Assembly (NCBI RefSeq): GCF_000430665.1
Contig: NZ_AUML01000004.1
Coordinates: 124,001-188,000, forward strand
Reading direction: 5' to 3'
DNA: 64,000 bases
From: Aquimarina muelleri DSM 19832
Lineage (GTDB): Bacteria; Bacteroidota; Bacteroidia; Flavobacteriales; Flavobacteriaceae
Part shown: one piece after another, positions 9,241 to 20,198 of the stretch
Position numbering within the stretch: the first letter of the stretch is position 1
How the letters are laid out: each line of letters begins with the position of its first letter
Notes under the pieces: generated by a model
The model's input: only the letters and a program-made list of their open reading frames with translations
What the model was told of the DNA's origin: nothing
Databases searched by the model: none
Made by a program: the position numbers and the translations under genes

Positions 9241-9285
9241 AAAAAACAAATTACCGTCTTTTTATAGATGGTAATTTGTTTTTTT
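9241..9285. terminator. bidirectional terminator between tsaB and the convergent gene
   Basis: Arms 9241-9255 and 9270-9284 pair perfectly (core AACAAATTACC / GGTAATTTGTT). The stem extends inward by GTCT/AGAT with one G-T pair and closes on a 6-base loop. A and T runs flank it on both sides, so it can work for tsaB (plus) and for the gene ending at 9307 (minus). Confidence 0.8.
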
Positions 9286-9306
9286 GTAAGGATAATTTCC
9301 CGAACC

Positions 9307-10011
9307 TTAATTTCTATCAACTCTGTTGCTTAGAAGGCTTTGAGAAGAAGCCGAACCAGAACTTTTTAATGCATTATATCGAGCAACTAATCGAACTAAA
9401 TCTTCTTCTTTTCGTAAACGAATCTTCTCTTTTTTTAAATATTCTTTTAACTCATTTTCTTTATCATTAAACACAGCAAGCATATCTTTTTTGCTCATAG
9501 GTAATTCCATGATAACACCGGCTTCTTCTAAATAATATGTAGTAGAAGATCTAACTGCTCCTGATTCAATAGGAGCGCCAACACCAACACCATTTCTAGG
9601 TTCTCTAATTTTTAAAGTTAATCTTTTGTATATACTATAGCCGTTTGATAATTCGACTAAAATATAATAGCCACTTCTATCTACTCCTCTTTGACTTTCG
9701 AAAGTACAGTAGTAAAAGTAATCTCCATCAATTCTTGCATGAATGGTTGGTTTTTTAACAAGTTCGTATAGTTGGGAGCCAGAATCGTACTCTAATGCAT
9801 CTGTGTGGATGTTATATCTAAGTTTGGCATCAAAAGTAGTGGATTTTTCGTGTATGACATTGGCATCTTTGTATCCACTAGTCATATATATATTACCACT
9901 GTAATCTTCAAAGGTATAATCCTTTTTAATTGTGTTTAATAAATCTCTGGGTAGTTGGGCAAAAATTGTAGACGATAATGCTAAGCATAAAAAAAGTAGT
10001 ATTTTTCTCAT
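9307..10011 (-). CDS. exported protein of unknown function
   Basis: 234 residues with a clear signal peptide (MRKILLFLCLALSSTIFA, cleaved before QLPRD). The mature part has a mainly beta middle (DYSGNIYMTSGYKDANVIHE, YYILVELSNGYSIYKRLTLKI) and a charged C-terminal helix (about 170-215, KKDMLAVFNDKENELKEYLKKEKIRLRK) that may be a coiled coil. No cysteines form an obvious pair, and there is no lipobox and no T9SS tail. I do not recognise the family. It stands alone, convergent with tsaB across a terminator. Confidence 0.7.
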   Translation of the reverse strand: MRKILLFLCLALSSTIFAQLPRDLLNTIKKDYTFEDYSGNIYMTSGYKDANVIHEKSTTFDAKLRYNIHTDALEYDSGSQLYELVKKPTIHARIDGDYFYYCTFESQRGVDRSGYYILVELSNGYSIYKRLTLKIREPRNGVGVGAPIESGAVRSSTTYYLEEAGVIMELPMSKKDMLAVFNDKENELKEYLKKEKIRLRKEEDLVRLVARYNALKSSGSASSQSLLSNRVDRN

Positions 10012-10323
10012 AGTATTCAGATTTAGGTATTCTGAATTTAAGGAAATATCTTTGATTAAAAAATTTCCGCATCTTTTTAGAGATATTTTTACGAATTATA
10101 TGTATAATCATTGATATTGTTCAATTTTTCTTAACAAAAAGTTAATTAAATTGAAGAAATCACATATTTGATTTATGGAAAAACCATAGTATTTTGTAAG
10201 ATTTAGATTACTGCATGTTTTTTTCGAATACTACTAAATGGCAAATAATCAGTGTTATATAGGTGTTTTGTGCTAGATTAATGTATAATAGTAAGCACTT
10301 AATTAATAAAGTAATAAGAAGTT
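10012..10323. other. intergenic stretch without recognisable feature
   Basis: 312 bases between two minus-strand genes. It must hold the promoter of the exported protein gene (9307-10011) and the end of the DUF255 transcript. I see no convincing hairpin terminator and no minus-strand TAnnTTTG element. A plus-strand TATCTTTG at 10047-10054 faces no plus-strand gene. Short open frames here are not gene-like. Confidence 0.5.
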
Positions 10324-12432
10324 TTAATACTCTAATAATTGAATGATTTCATCTGTATTTTCTACTGGATATTTACAAGCATTATTTACACATAGATATA
10401 TTAACGTTTTACCTTCTACAAATCTACTTTTTAATAAAGCGCTTTCAGATTCTGTCGTATCTCCTGCAACTAGCTTATTTGGTATATATGTTTCATTAAT
10501 TTCTTTGAGTTTTATTTTAGCGTCTTCTCCTGTAATTGCCAATTCATAGTAATCAAAAGAAAAATTAAGCATAAGATCTAACCAGTTAGAGTATCCCGAG
10601 GCATAAGAGTTGATTTGCGGTTGGATATTATGTAGCATTTTTTTACTTATTTCTCTATAATTGGACTTATCGAAGTAATGAGATAGTAAAAACAAATTTT
10701 TAGCCATAATTGAATTTGATGCTGGGATCACATTATCGTTATATTCTATTGTTCTTGTAATAAGTTCTGGATCTTGGTCTGAGGTAAAGTAAAATATATT
10801 TTTATCTGTATTAAAAAAATGCGCCAAAGTATATTCGGTAAGTTGTTTGGATATTTCTAACCATTCTGGATCAAAAGTATTTTGGTATAATGTTATAAAT
10901 GCTTCAATAACGATAGCATAATCTTCTAAATACCCATTAATTGTACTTTTGCCATTTTTATAATTATGAAATAATGAAGAATCTTTATTTAATTGGGTGT
11001 TTTTAATAAAGTTTGCGTTTTTTAATGCTGCATTCAAAAACTTTTGTTCTCCAAATACTCTATAGGCATCTAAGTATCCTTTTAGCATTAGAGCGTTCCA
11101 TGAAGTTAAGGTTTTGTCATCTAATCTGGGTTTGGAGCGGTTCTCTCTTTCTTTACGTAAAAGACTTTTCCAGTGTTCTACTTTTTGATGTAATTTTTTT
11201 AGATCTATCTTATGTTTTTTAGCAAATTTTGGATCACTCTCCTTTTTAATTAAAACATAGTTGTCTTTTTCCCAAAGACCGTAAGAGTTTATGTTGTAAT
11301 AGTCTGAAAAAAGAGTATAATCTTCATTAAGTAATTTTTTTAACTCTTCTTTTTTCCAAATATAAAAAGTTCCTTCTTCCAACTCATCATTTATATTTTT
11401 ACTATCTGCATCCAGAGAAGAGTAAAAAGCGCCTTCCGGATTGGTAAGTTCTCTGGATATAAACTCTAGTGTTTCATAAACTACATCTTTAAACCAAGGG
11501 TCTTTGGTTAGTAAAAAAGCATCAGAATACAGGGTTACTAGCTGTGCATTGTCATATAGCATTTTTTCGAAGTGAGGAACATGCCATTTTTCGTCTGTAG
11601 AATATCTAGAAAAACCTCCTCCTACATGATCATAGACTCCTCCATAAGATATTTTTGTTAAAGTGTTTTTTACAAAATTTAATATTTTTTCGTCCTTTGC
11701 TTGATACCCATAGCGAAGTAAAAACTGATAATTATTAGGCATCATAAATTTAGGTACTCGTTTTGTGCCCCCTTCTTTATGATCAAAATTGGTACTCCAC
11801 TCTTTTACAGAGCTAGCAATAAAATCTGTATTAAAGTTTATTGTATCTGTATTTACTTCGATAAGATCTACTGCTTTGATCCCTTGCTCTAACTTCTCTG
11901 CGTATTCTATTAATTTTTCTGGCTGTTTTTCACGTAACTCTGTTATTTGTTTTAACACATTTAGCCAATCTTCTTTTTTAAAATAGGTACCTCCCCAAAC
12001 AGGTCTTCCATCTGGCAATGTAATCATATTAAGAGGCCAGCCACCACTGCCAGTCATTAATTGAACAGCATTCATATATACCTGGTCTATGTCTGGTCGC
12101 TCTTCGCGATCTACTTTTATATTTATATAGTTAGAATTCATTGTTTTAGCTACCAAAGTATCTTCAAAACTTTCATGCTCCATAACATGACACCAATGGC
12201 AAGCGGCATATCCTATACTTACAATAATAAGTTTGTTCTCTTCTTTTGCTTGTTTTAGCGTTTTTTCATTCCATGGTTTCCAGTTAACAGGATTATGAGC
12301 ATGTTGTAAGAGATATGGGCTTGTTTCATGAATTAAATCATTGGTATATTCATATTGCTCCATAGAAGATTTGTTTTTGCTTGTACAAGCGGTAAAAAAA
12401 AGGATTAGGATTATAATGTATGGGTATTTCAC
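10324..12432 (-). CDS. DUF255 / YyaL-like thioredoxin-domain lipoprotein
   Basis: 702 residues. The N-terminus is a lipoprotein signal (lipobox FTAC, Cys16). A thioredoxin-like domain (about 35-190) follows, starting with [21 protein letters not shown] and carrying Cys78-His-Trp-Cys81 in [17 protein letters not shown]. The rest is an alpha/alpha toroid resembling glycan-epimerase or glycosidase folds ([33 protein letters not shown]). This is the SSP411/spermatogenesis-associated protein 20 family, common in bacteria and not biochemically settled. Members are usually cytoplasmic; the lipobox here predicts envelope anchoring. Single gene, no clear operon partner. Confidence 0.88.
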   Translation of the reverse strand: MKYPYIIILILFFTACTSKNKSSMEQYEYTNDLIHETSPYLLQHAHNPVNWKPWNEKTLKQAKEENKLIIVSIGYAACHWCHVMEHESFEDTLVAKTMNSNYINIKVDREERPDIDQVYMNAVQLMTGSGGWPLNMITLPDGRPVWGGTYFKKEDWLNVLKQITELREKQPEKLIEYAEKLEQGIKAVDLIEVNTDTINFNTDFIASSVKEWSTNFDHKEGGTKRVPKFMMPNNYQFLLRYGYQAKDEKILNFVKNTLTKISYGGVYDHVGGGFSRYSTDEKWHVPHFEKMLYDNAQLVTLYSDAFLLTKDPWFKDVVYETLEFISRELTNPEGAFYSSLDADSKNINDELEEGTFYIWKKEELKKLLNEDYTLFSDYYNINSYGLWEKDNYVLIKKESDPKFAKKHKIDLKKLHQKVEHWKSLLRKERENRSKPRLDDKTLTSWNALMLKGYLDAYRVFGEQKFLNAALKNANFIKNTQLNKDSSLFHNYKNGKSTINGYLEDYAIVIEAFITLYQNTFDPEWLEISKQLTEYTLAHFFNTDKNIFYFTSDQDPELITRTIEYNDNVIPASNSIMAKNLFLLSHYFDKSNYREISKKMLHNIQPQINSYASGYSNWLDLMLNFSFDYYELAITGEDAKIKLKEINETYIPNKLVAGDTTESESALLKSRFVEGKTLIYLCVNNACKYPVENTDEIIQLLEY

Positions 12433-12463
12433 AGAAAATCGTTTTTAATAATGTCTAAAAATA

Positions 12464-12498
12464 TAAAAAGCATCCTGAATTATACAGGATGCTTTTGG
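12464..12498 (-). terminator. terminator downstream of the dodecin gene
   Basis: Arms 12466-12477 and 12485-12496 (AAAAGCATCCTG / CAGGATGCTTTT) form a perfect 12-bp stem around a 7-base loop. Reading the minus strand, the stem is followed by a T-rich tract. It lies 21 bases past the dodecin stop and isolates it from the DUF255 gene. Confidence 0.75.
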
Positions 12499-12517
12499 TA
12501 AAGAAATTATATTTCTT

Positions 12518-12718
12518 TTATTTTACTTCGAAAGAGATTTTTAAGTTTACTCTAAACTCTGTTACTTCATCCTCTCTAACTACAACACTTTGATCGACTA
12601 TATATGCAGATTTAATATTTTTTACAGACTTACTAGCTTGTTTAACTGCATTTTTAGTAGCATCTTCCCAGCTTTTTTCAGAATTTGCTAATACTTCAAT
12701 AACTTTGATAATTGCCAT
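12518..12718 (-). CDS. dodecin family flavin-binding protein
   Basis: 66 residues, the normal dodecin size. The pattern VIKVIEVLANSEKSWEDATKNAVKQASKSVKNIKSAYI (written here as a whole only to residue 20: MAIIKVIEVLANSEKSWEDA) and VNLKISFEVK at the end match the single beta-alpha-beta-beta protomer that assembles into a hollow dodecamer storing riboflavin or FMN. Archaeal-type dodecins use a Trp to stack on flavin; the Trp in SEKSWEDA is at the matching place. Cytoplasmic. Monocistronic, bounded by its own terminator. Confidence 0.88.
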   Translation of the reverse strand: MAIIKVIEVLANSEKSWEDATKNAVKQASKSVKNIKSAYIVDQSVVVREDEVTEFRVNLKISFEVK

Positions 12719-12768
12719 TTTTGAGTTTTTTTAAGTTAAAATTTAAAAGAGTCTCTAAGATACAAGAT

Positions 12769-12792
12769 ACTTTACTCTTTTTAAAGTAAAGT
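12769..12792. other. inverted repeat upstream of dodecin
   Basis: ACTTTACT and AGTAAAGT are perfect 8-bp arms around an 8-base AT loop, centred about 60 bases upstream of the dodecin ATG and about 130 bases past the gcvH stop. It could be an operator for dodecin or a weak end-of-transcript hairpin for the gcv operon. The sequence does not decide. Confidence 0.25.
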
Positions 12793-12919
12793 GTATTAAT
12801 GTTTTAACTATATTTTCGATGTAATGAGATAATTATCGTTAAAAAGTTGTTTTTTTTAAGCTGAAAATTAGTAATCAATAAAAATCATGTTATAAAGAGC
12901 TATTCAAAATGATTTGTTA

Positions 12920-13303
12920 TTATTCTGCACCAATCAATTTTTTATACCCATCGGCATTTAATAAAGCATTAACCTCATCTGGGTTAGAGATTTCTATTTT
13001 TGCAAGCCAGCCATTGTTATAAGGGTCAGAATTTACTATTTCTGGTTCAGATTCTAGTTTGTCATTAATTTCAATAACAGTTCCAGAAACAGGCATAAAG
13101 ATATCCGATACAGTTTTAACCGCTTCGATAGACCCCATTACTTCCCCTTCATTAAGTTCTTCATCCAGAGATTCCATTTCTACATAAACAATATCTCCCA
13201 GTTCGCTCTGTGCAAAATCGGTAATTCCTATATATGCTATATTTCCTTCGATTCTGATCCATTCGTGATCTTTACTGTATTTTAATTCTTGTGGTGTATT
13301 CAT
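12920..13303 (-). CDS. gcvH: glycine cleavage system H protein
   Basis: 127 residues, the usual length. The lipoyl-attachment Lys63 lies in GSIEAVKTVSDIFMPVSG. The N-terminal KYSKDHEWIRIEGNIAYIGITDFAQ is the H-protein signature. The lipoylated arm shuttles the aminomethyl group from the P protein to T and then to the L protein. Last gene of the glyA-gcvP-gcvT-gcvH run, 3 bases after gcvT, so almost certainly co-transcribed and coupled. The L protein (lipoamide dehydrogenase) is not in the window. Confidence 0.96.
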   Translation of the reverse strand: MNTPQELKYSKDHEWIRIEGNIAYIGITDFAQSELGDIVYVEMESLDEELNEGEVMGSIEAVKTVSDIFMPVSGTVIEINDKLESEPEIVNSDPYNNGWLAKIEISNPDEVNALLNADGYKKLIGAE

Positions 13304-13306
13304 GAT

Positions 13307-14401
13307 TTATTTTTTGATAAATGGTAGTTTTTTTACGATTGCTTTAACTCGTTTGTTTCTGATTTGAATGAAAACAGAACTATCTGCTTTTGTATGGGAA
13401 ATGGTTACATAGCCAAGTCCTATTCCTTTTTCGAGCATAGGAGATTGGCTTCCAGAAGTTACGTTTCCGATAAGGTTATCCTTTTCATCATAGATTTGGT
13501 ATCCAGCTCTGGGAATACCTTTCTCTATCATTTCAAAGCCAACTAATCTACGAGTAACTCCTTCTTCTTTTTGTTGCTGTAAAGCCTTAGAGTTAATAAA
13601 TGGTTTTGTAAATTTTGTGATCCATCCTAGTCCTGCTTCTAATGGCGAAGTGGTGTCGTCGATATCATTACCATACAAGCAAAACCCCATTTCTAATCGT
13701 AATGTATCTCGTGCTCCAAGACCTATTGGTTGAATGTTATCTTCTTTTCCAGCATCTAATATTGCATTCCAAAGCTGTTCTGCACCAGTATTGGGTACGT
13801 AAAGTTCGAACCCTCCTGCACCAGTATATCCTGTAGCGGATATGATTACATTTTGTATCCCTGCAATTTCGCCAATAACAAAAGTGTAATATGGTATATC
13901 TGCAAGAGCTACTTTAGTAAGTTGTTGCAATACTTTTGTAGCCAAAGGCCCTTGAACTGCAAAAAGAGAGATCTCATTAGAACGGTCTATCATTTCTACA
14001 TTTTCCGTATTATGACTTTGTATCCAGTTCCAATCTTTTTCGATATTAGAGGCATTAACTACCAAAAGATACTCTTCTTCTTCTAATTTGTAGATAATAA
14101 GGTCATCTACTACGCCACCTTTTTCATTAGGCATGCAAGAATATTGAGCACTGCCAACATTTAGTTTGGTAGCGTCGTTGCTACTTATTTTTTGAATTAG
14201 GTCTAATGCTTTAGACCCTTTTAAGATAAATTCTCCCATATGGGATACATCAAAAATACCAACGCCTTCTCGTACGGTTTTATGTTCTTGTACTACCGAT
14301 GTATATTGCAATGGCATCAAATACCCTGCAAAAGGAACCATTTTTGCTCCCAACTCTTTATGTTTAGCTTCAAGAGCTATACTAATTAATTCTGTGTCCA
14401 T
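13307..14401 (-). CDS. gcvT: glycine cleavage system aminomethyltransferase (T protein)
   Basis: 364 residues. [40 protein letters not shown] (first part [13 protein letters not shown]) is the T-protein N-terminus with the folate-site motifs; [13 protein letters not shown] and [21 protein letters not shown] are further hallmarks. It transfers the one-carbon unit to tetrahydrofolate and releases ammonia. It sits 2 bases downstream of gcvP and 3 bases upstream of gcvH on the minus strand. Confidence 0.96.
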   Translation of the reverse strand: MDTELISIALEAKHKELGAKMVPFAGYLMPLQYTSVVQEHKTVREGVGIFDVSHMGEFILKGSKALDLIQKISSNDATKLNVGSAQYSCMPNEKGGVVDDLIIYKLEEEEYLLVVNASNIEKDWNWIQSHNTENVEMIDRSNEISLFAVQGPLATKVLQQLTKVALADIPYYTFVIGEIAGIQNVIISATGYTGAGGFELYVPNTGAEQLWNAILDAGKEDNIQPIGLGARDTLRLEMGFCLYGNDIDDTTSPLEAGLGWITKFTKPFINSKALQQQKEEGVTRRLVGFEMIEKGIPRAGYQIYDEKDNLIGNVTSGSQSPMLEKGIGLGYVTISHTKADSSVFIQIRNKRVKAIVKKLPFIKK

Positions 14402-14403
14402 AT

Positions 14404-17307
14404 TTAGTTTATTGTTATTTCTGGATTTTTTGTATCCTCTTCAAAGGCAGATAGTGGCAGACAGCTACACATTAGGTTTCTATCCCCATATGCATCATTA
14501 ACCCGTCCTACACTAGGCCAAAACTTATTATTTTTAATATACGATAAAGGAAAAGCCGCTTTGGTTCGGGAATATGGCATGTCCCACACTTCTTTAGCAA
14601 TAAACTCCAGAGTATGTGGTGCATTTTTTAAAACATTATGTTCTCTGGAAGCTGTTCCGTTTTCTATCTCACGTATTTCATTTCGAATACTAATCATGGC
14701 ATCAATAAAACGATCCAGTTCTTCTACAGTTTCACTTTCTGTAGGTTCTATCATAATAGTTCCTGCAACTGGAAAAGAAACTGTTGGGGCATGAAAACCA
14801 TAATCCATAAGTCTTTTAGCGATATCGGTTACCGTTATATCCTCCTCTTTAAATGCTCTGCAATCAATAATAAGCTCGTGTGCATTACGTCCGTTTTCTC
14901 CTGTAAACAAGATAGGGTAGTGGTTTGCTAATTTTTCTTTTATATAATTAGCATTAAGAATTGCCATTTCTGTTGCGGCAGTTAATCCTTCGCCTCCCAT
15001 TAATGCTATATATGCATACGATATCGAAAGTATACTTGCACTACCCCAGGGAGCTGCAGAAATTGCTGCAATTGGCTTTTCTCCTCCAGCATTTTTTATT
15101 ACGGCATTACCAGGGATAAAAGGAGCAAGGTCTTTACTAACGGCTATTGGTCCCATACCAGGTCCACCACCACCATGTGGGATACAGAAAGTTTTATGAA
15201 GGTTAAGATGACATACATCTGCACCGATAACTCCTGGGCTTGTTAGCCCTACTTGGGCATTCAAATTGGCTCCGTCTAAATATACTTTTCCTCCATTATC
15301 GTGTATAATCTTACATGCTTCTTTAATGTTTTCTTCAAAAACACCATGGGTAGAAGGGTAGGTAACCATTAAAGCCATTAAATTATCTTTGTGCTTTTCT
15401 GCTTTGGTACGTAAGTCTTCTATGTTTATATCTCCATTTTCTCTACAAGATACAATCACTACGTTTTGTCCAGCCATGATTGCACTCGCAGGATTAGTAC
15501 CATGTGCAGAGGATGGTATAAGGGTTACATTTCTATGTGTTTGGTTTTTGTCGGCATAGTATGCTTTGATAACCATTAACCCTGCAAGTTCTCCTTGCGC
15601 ACCACTGTTTGGTTGTAAAGAGGTAGTGTATAATCCTGTTATTTCTGCGAGCCACGCTGCCAGATGCTCAAACATTTGGTGGTAGCCTTTTGCTTGGTTT
15701 ACAGGAACAAAAGGATGAATATTAGCAAGCTCCCCCCAGGATAAAGGCATCATTTCGGTAGTTGCGTTTAATTTCATGGTGCAGGATCCCAAAGCAATCA
15801 TAGAATGTACCAAAGAAAGATCTTTGTTTTCTAATCTTTTTAGGTATCGAAGCATTTCATGTTCTGCCTGATACGAATTAAATACAGGGTGTTCTAAATA
15901 AGAAGATTTTCTTCGTAACGAATCAGGGATAGCAGTACTTTCTACTTTCCAATCTTCTATTTTTAAAGTTTTACCTTTTGCTAATGCAAAGATTTCGATA
16001 ATATCCTCTAGATCTTTTATACTGGTTTTTTCATGTAATGATATTCCTATATGATTATCCTCAAAATATCTAAAATTAATTTCTTTAGCCAGCGCTAGTT
16101 TTTCGATACTCTTTTTATCTTCTACTTCAATTTTTAAAGTATCATAAAAGTGTGTATTGGTTTGTGTATATCCTAGTTTTTCTAATTCCTGATGCAATTT
16201 AGAAGTAGATAAATGGATTTTGTTTGCTATTTGTGTTACACCATCTTTTCCGTGGTATACGGCATACATCCCTGCCATTACAGCCAACAGTACTTGTGCT
16301 GTACAAATATTAGAAGTTGCTTTTTCTCTTTTAATATGCTGTTCTCTGGTTTGTAATGCCATTCGGTATGCAGGACGACCATGGCTGTCTTCGGTTACTC
16401 CTATAATCCTGCCAGGAATATGACGTTTATATTCTTCTTTGGTAGCAAAATAAGCAGCATGTGGCCCTCCGTATCCTAGTGGAACCCCAAACCTTTGTGA
16501 AGTACCTACCACCACATCTACTCCCATTTCGCCAGGAGGTGTAATGTGTGTTAGAGCCATTAAATCACATGCTACAGCAACTTTTACATCTTGTTTTTGT
16601 GCTTTAGTAATATAGGATGTTGGATCTGTAATTGCTCCATCACTATTTGGGTATTGTATAAGAATTCCAAAAAGATTTGGATCTGCAATATCTAATGTTG
16701 CAATATCGCCAACAACCACATTAATTCCTACAGGTTCTGCACGACCTATCATTAGTTCTATGGTATGTGGAAATGTTTTTTGATCTATAAAAAAGGTGTT
16801 CGCTTGCTTTTTTGTTCTGCTTTTTACCCGATGAAGAAGAGTCATTGCCTCTGCAGCTGCGGTAGCCTCATCTAGTAAAGATGCATTAGCGATTTCCATT
16901 TTGGTAAGATCTGTGATCAGGGTTTGGTAGTTGATCAAAGCTTCTAATCTACCTTGTGCAATTTCTGCTTGGTATGGTGTATATGCGGTATACCATGCAG
17001 GATTTTCTAAAATATTTCGTTGGATAACTGGTGGAATAATACAATCGTGATATCCCATTCCTATAAAAGAACGGTATATTTTGTTGTTCCCCATCATCGA
17101 TTTAAAGGTAGTAAGAAATTCTAATTCTGTCTGCGCAGCAGGTAATGCTAATGGTTTTGCAGAACGAATATTTTTAGGTATAGTTTCATCGATTAATTGT
17201 GCTAATGAGGTAACACCAATTACATTTAGCATTTGATCAATTTCCTTTTTCCCAGGACCGATATGTCTTGGTTGAAATTCTTGTTTAAGGGTGTTTAGAT
17301 CTTTCAT
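14404..17307 (-). CDS. gcvP: glycine dehydrogenase (decarboxylating), P protein, single-chain form
   Basis: 967 residues, so the fused P1-P2 form and not the two-subunit form. The PLP lysine is Lys705 in [20 protein letters not shown], with the glycine-rich loop after it. The N-terminus [14 protein letters not shown] and the [19 protein letters not shown] segment are family signatures. It decarboxylates glycine and loads the aminomethyl group onto lipoyl-GcvH. It lies 19 bases after glyA and 2 bases before gcvT. Confidence 0.97.
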   Translation of the reverse strand: MKDLNTLKQEFQPRHIGPGKKEIDQMLNVIGVTSLAQLIDETIPKNIRSAKPLALPAAQTELEFLTTFKSMMGNNKIYRSFIGMGYHDCIIPPVIQRNILENPAWYTAYTPYQAEIAQGRLEALINYQTLITDLTKMEIANASLLDEATAAAEAMTLLHRVKSRTKKQANTFFIDQKTFPHTIELMIGRAEPVGINVVVGDIATLDIADPNLFGILIQYPNSDGAITDPTSYITKAQKQDVKVAVACDLMALTHITPPGEMGVDVVVGTSQRFGVPLGYGGPHAAYFATKEEYKRHIPGRIIGVTEDSHGRPAYRMALQTREQHIKREKATSNICTAQVLLAVMAGMYAVYHGKDGVTQIANKIHLSTSKLHQELEKLGYTQTNTHFYDTLKIEVEDKKSIEKLALAKEINFRYFEDNHIGISLHEKTSIKDLEDIIEIFALAKGKTLKIEDWKVESTAIPDSLRRKSSYLEHPVFNSYQAEHEMLRYLKRLENKDLSLVHSMIALGSCTMKLNATTEMMPLSWGELANIHPFVPVNQAKGYHQMFEHLAAWLAEITGLYTTSLQPNSGAQGELAGLMVIKAYYADKNQTHRNVTLIPSSAHGTNPASAIMAGQNVVIVSCRENGDINIEDLRTKAEKHKDNLMALMVTYPSTHGVFEENIKEACKIIHDNGGKVYLDGANLNAQVGLTSPGVIGADVCHLNLHKTFCIPHGGGGPGMGPIAVSKDLAPFIPGNAVIKNAGGEKPIAAISAAPWGSASILSISYAYIALMGGEGLTAATEMAILNANYIKEKLANHYPILFTGENGRNAHELIIDCRAFKEEDITVTDIAKRLMDYGFHAPTVSFPVAGTIMIEPTESETVEELDRFIDAMISIRNEIREIENGTASREHNVLKNAPHTLEFIAKEVWDMPYSRTKAAFPLSYIKNNKFWPSVGRVNDAYGDRNLMCSCLPLSAFEEDTKNPEITIN

Positions 17308-17326
17308 AATATACTATCCCGTTAAT

Positions 17327-18607
17327 TTATTTATATAATGGAAAATTCACCATCCAGTTATTTACTTCTTTTTTGATAGTTGCTATTTTAGAGTCATTAT
17401 CGTGATTAGATAATACGTCATCTATAAAACCAACCATGGTATACATATCTTCCTCTTTCATCCCTCTGGTGGTAATAGCAGATGTTCCTAAGCGCATTCC
17501 TGAAGTTACAAAAGGAGATTTATCATCAAAAGGAACCATATTTTTGTTAATGGTTATATCGGCTTTTATTAAGGTATTTTCGGCTAGTTTGCCAGTAAGA
17601 TTTTTGGATCTTAGATCGATAAGTGCCATATGGTTATCAGTTCCGTTAGAGATGATTTCGTATCCTCTTTCGATTAAAGCAGTACACATAGCTTTGGCAT
17701 TTTTTACAACTTGTTCTGCATATATGGTATAATCATCGGTTAAAGCTTCTCCAAAAGCAACGGCTTTTGCCGCAATAACATGCTCTAAAGGCCCTCCTTG
17801 TGTTCCTGGAAAAACACCCATATCTAATATGTTAGACATCATTTTAAGATCTCCTTTTTTGGTAGTATGTCCCCAAGGGTTTTCAAAATCTTTACCCATC
17901 ATAATCATTCCACCTCTAGGACCTCTTAATGTTTTATGGGTAGTAGTGGTCACGATATGGCAATGTGGTAAAGGATCGTTTAATAACCCTTTTGCAATTA
18001 ATCCTGCTGGATGAGAAATATCTGCTAATAATAAAGCTCCAACCTTATCTGCTATAGCTCTTAATCTTTTATAATCCCAATCACGACTATAGGCAGAGGC
18101 ACCACAAACAATAAGTTTTGGTTGTTCTCTTTCTGCAGTTTCTGCAACAGTGTCCCAGTTAATTAAACCTGTTTCTTTTTCTACACCATAAAAACTTGGT
18201 TGGTATAGTTTTCCTGAAAAATTTACAGGAGATCCATGGGTAAGATGCCCCCCATGCGATAAGTCAAAACCTAAAATTTTATCTCCGGCATTTAGACAAG
18301 CAAGCATTACTGCAGCATTTGCCTGTGCACCAGAGTGTGGTTGTACATTTACCCATTCTGCACCAAATAACTTTGCAGCTCTGTTTATAGCAAGGGTTTC
18401 TACTTTATCTACCACTTCACAGCCACCATAATATCTTTTACCAGGAAGACCTTCTGCATATTTATTAGTAAGAGAAGAACCCATGGCTGCCATTACTTGT
18501 TTCGAAGTAAAATTTTCTGACGCAATAAGTTCAATACCATTTTCCTGACGTTCTGTTTCTTCTGCGATAAGATTTTTTATTTCTTTATCCTGAATATCTT
18601 GTATCAT
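17327..18607 (-). CDS. glyA: serine hydroxymethyltransferase
   Basis: 426 residues from the ATG at 18605-18607 ([14 protein letters not shown]). The longer open frame to 18748 adds 47 residues not found in this family. PLP lysine Lys225 is in [26 protein letters not shown] and [18 protein letters not shown] are signature stretches. It interconverts serine and glycine with tetrahydrofolate. As first gene of the glyA-gcvP-gcvT-gcvH run it links glycine cleavage to serine and one-carbon supply. The upstream gap holds no glycine riboswitch that I can recognise. Confidence 0.95.
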   Translation of the reverse strand: MIQDIQDKEIKNLIAEETERQENGIELIASENFTSKQVMAAMGSSLTNKYAEGLPGKRYYGGCEVVDKVETLAINRAAKLFGAEWVNVQPHSGAQANAAVMLACLNAGDKILGFDLSHGGHLTHGSPVNFSGKLYQPSFYGVEKETGLINWDTVAETAEREQPKLIVCGASAYSRDWDYKRLRAIADKVGALLLADISHPAGLIAKGLLNDPLPHCHIVTTTTHKTLRGPRGGMIMMGKDFENPWGHTTKKGDLKMMSNILDMGVFPGTQGGPLEHVIAAKAVAFGEALTDDYTIYAEQVVKNAKAMCTALIERGYEIISNGTDNHMALIDLRSKNLTGKLAENTLIKADITINKNMVPFDDKSPFVTSGMRLGTSAITTRGMKEEDMYTMVGFIDDVLSNHDNDSKIATIKKEVNNWMVNFPLYK

Positions 18608-19062
18608 AGGTTGTTTTTTGATAATACATCCAAAATGAGATGTATAGGGTTTGACTATTATTTTTTTGAATTTTTTAGGATTTGAATGCACCAAACCAAA
18701 AATTAATAGTTGCAAATTGCGGAGAATAAATTTGAAAAAATAGTACAAAATTGCAAGGATATATTTGTGCTGTTTTATGCTAATTTAGCTCTTAAAGGAC
18801 ATGGGTTATATAGTGAAGGTTCTAATGAGTACCGAAGTGTTTCTAAGCTTTTCGAGCTCGTTTTAAAGAGTCTTTTTGTCAGAAATTAGAAGATTGAATA
18901 TGGTATTTTTAGATTATATTAGTTGTATGCCAAAGTATAATAGAATTTGGATTACAGATTATAAGAAATAGAATGAGGATTGAATAATAAAGTGTATATA
19001 CTAAAAATAAGCAAAACATGTTTTGAAGCAATGGCGATCTAAAATCTTTACCAGAATTAGCA
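18608..19062. other. 455-base gap upstream of glyA
   Basis: The gap should carry the promoter of the glyA-gcv operon and the end of the AraC gene transcript, both on the minus strand. I found no minus-strand TAnnTTTG element at a convincing distance, no hairpin terminator with a T-run and no glycine-aptamer core. The segment around 18781-18870 has several short complementary patches (for example around GAGCTC) but no stable fold I can defend. Confidence 0.4.
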
Positions 19063-19896
19063 TCAAATAATAATTTTATTTGCAAATTGTTTGGGAGTCA
19101 TGCCTATTATTTTTTTAAAGTGCCGAGTAAAATGACTTTGATCAAAGAAACCAGATTGATAAGCAACTTCTGTAGCAGATAATCTTTCGGCCAATAACTT
19201 TTTGGCTTTTTCTATTCGTAGATTTACTAAATATTGGTGAGGTGGTAATTGATAATGTTGTTTGAAAGATTTTATTAGCCCATATTCTGAAATACCAGTT
19301 AAATTAGAAAGATCATTTGTAGATACCTCTTCCAGATAATGTGTGTGTATATACTCTTTGATCTGTTTTGCTGCAGTAAATTTTTCTGAAATAGGTTCGT
19401 TATGTATCTCGGTGTAGGCATATCGAACAATAAGCTCTTTAAGAAAATCCAGAAGTAAAGACTCTGATTTAGGATGGTGTTGTTTGTATATTAAATCAGG
19501 AAATACAGCTTTACCTTTTTTAAATAAATTTTTATTGTTTATTATGTTTTCTTTAAAAACAGGTAGTTCTATGGGTAAATTAAGGGTATCCATAGCTTTT
19601 TTCATAATTTCTATTGGAATATACATGGTAAGAAAATTCCAGGGAGAATTATTTACAGGTTTTCCTGTATGTACTTCATAAGGGTTGAAAATAAGTATGG
19701 AACCTGTAGATAAAATAAAGTTAGAAGAGTCATTAGAGTAATCTCCGACTCCATAATCCATAAAAATTATGGTGTAGCTCTCATGAAAATGTGGTTTGAA
19801 TTTATGAGACGTAAAAGACCCCTTAAATAACTCTAAGTTATCCAAAGTGTTATTTATAAAATGCTGAACATGATTATGTTTTTTTTTGTCATGCAT
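19063..19896 (-). CDS. AraC-family transcriptional regulator
   Basis: 277 residues. The N-terminal half is a cupin-like sensing domain (FKPHFHESYTIIFMDYGVGDY, then ILIFNPYEVHTGKP), typical of AraC_binding proteins that bind a small ligand. The C-terminal third (about 175-277) has the two helix-turn-helix motifs ending in the family signature VAYQSGFFDQSHFTRHFKKI and GMTPKQFAN. It lies 455 bp upstream of glyA on the same strand but too far to assume an operon. Its target is unknown; amino-acid exporters are common targets of this subfamily, but no such gene is next to it. Confidence 0.88.
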   Translation of the reverse strand: MHDKKKHNHVQHFINNTLDNLELFKGSFTSHKFKPHFHESYTIIFMDYGVGDYSNDSSNFILSTGSILIFNPYEVHTGKPVNNSPWNFLTMYIPIEIMKKAMDTLNLPIELPVFKENIINNKNLFKKGKAVFPDLIYKQHHPKSESLLLDFLKELIVRYAYTEIHNEPISEKFTAAKQIKEYIHTHYLEEVSTNDLSNLTGISEYGLIKSFKQHYQLPPHQYLVNLRIEKAKKLLAERLSATEVAYQSGFFDQSHFTRHFKKIIGMTPKQFANKIII

Positions 19897-20198
19897 TATT
19901 TTTTGGAATTTACTTTGAAATGGTATTTTTTATCCCATCCTAGACAATTACTTTTTAAAAGTATTTTTATATGTTGCTAATATATACTGGTTTTACATAT
20001 TATTTAGTATCAAAAGTATTAAAAAACATATGTTTTAAAATTCTTCTTTTTGTTTTTTGCAATAACCCTTAATTTTATAGGTGAATATTTAACTATTTAC
20101 GTAGATGTGTATCTATAGTAAACATTATGGGTTTAAAAAAAATCCCAGAGCAAGTCTGGGATAATAATTTAAAGGTTGTTCTTATCTGTTTGTTATTA
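19897..20198. other. 302-base gap upstream of the AraC gene
   Basis: It contains the NifU-gene terminator (20134-20162) and a possible minus-strand -7 element, TACTTTTG on that strand (20011-20018), about 115 bases before the AraC start. No TTG partner is seen at the right spacing. Nothing else is recognisable. Confidence 0.4.
20134..20162 (-). terminator. terminator of the NifU-like gene
   Basis: Arms 20142-20149 and 20155-20162 (ATCCCAGA / TCTGGGAT) pair perfectly around a 5-base loop. On the minus strand the stem is followed by eight T residues. It starts 37 bases past the stop of the NifU-family gene. A textbook intrinsic terminator. Confidence 0.85.

Noticed and set aside
9276..9470. 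Plus-strand open frame opposite the exported protein gene
   Set aside because: It overlaps the tsaB terminator and is antisense to a gene with a clear signal peptide.
10047..10054. TATCTTTG promoter element on the plus strand
   Set aside because: No plus-strand gene lies downstream before 21 kb; probably a chance match.
18608..18748. 47-codon N-terminal extension of glyA
   Set aside because: Serine hydroxymethyltransferases begin at about the [10 protein letters not shown] position; total length then fits the family.
18608..19062. Glycine riboswitch upstream of the gcv operon
   Set aside because: Read on the minus strand I could not find the conserved aptamer core or tandem layout. A covariance-model search would decide.
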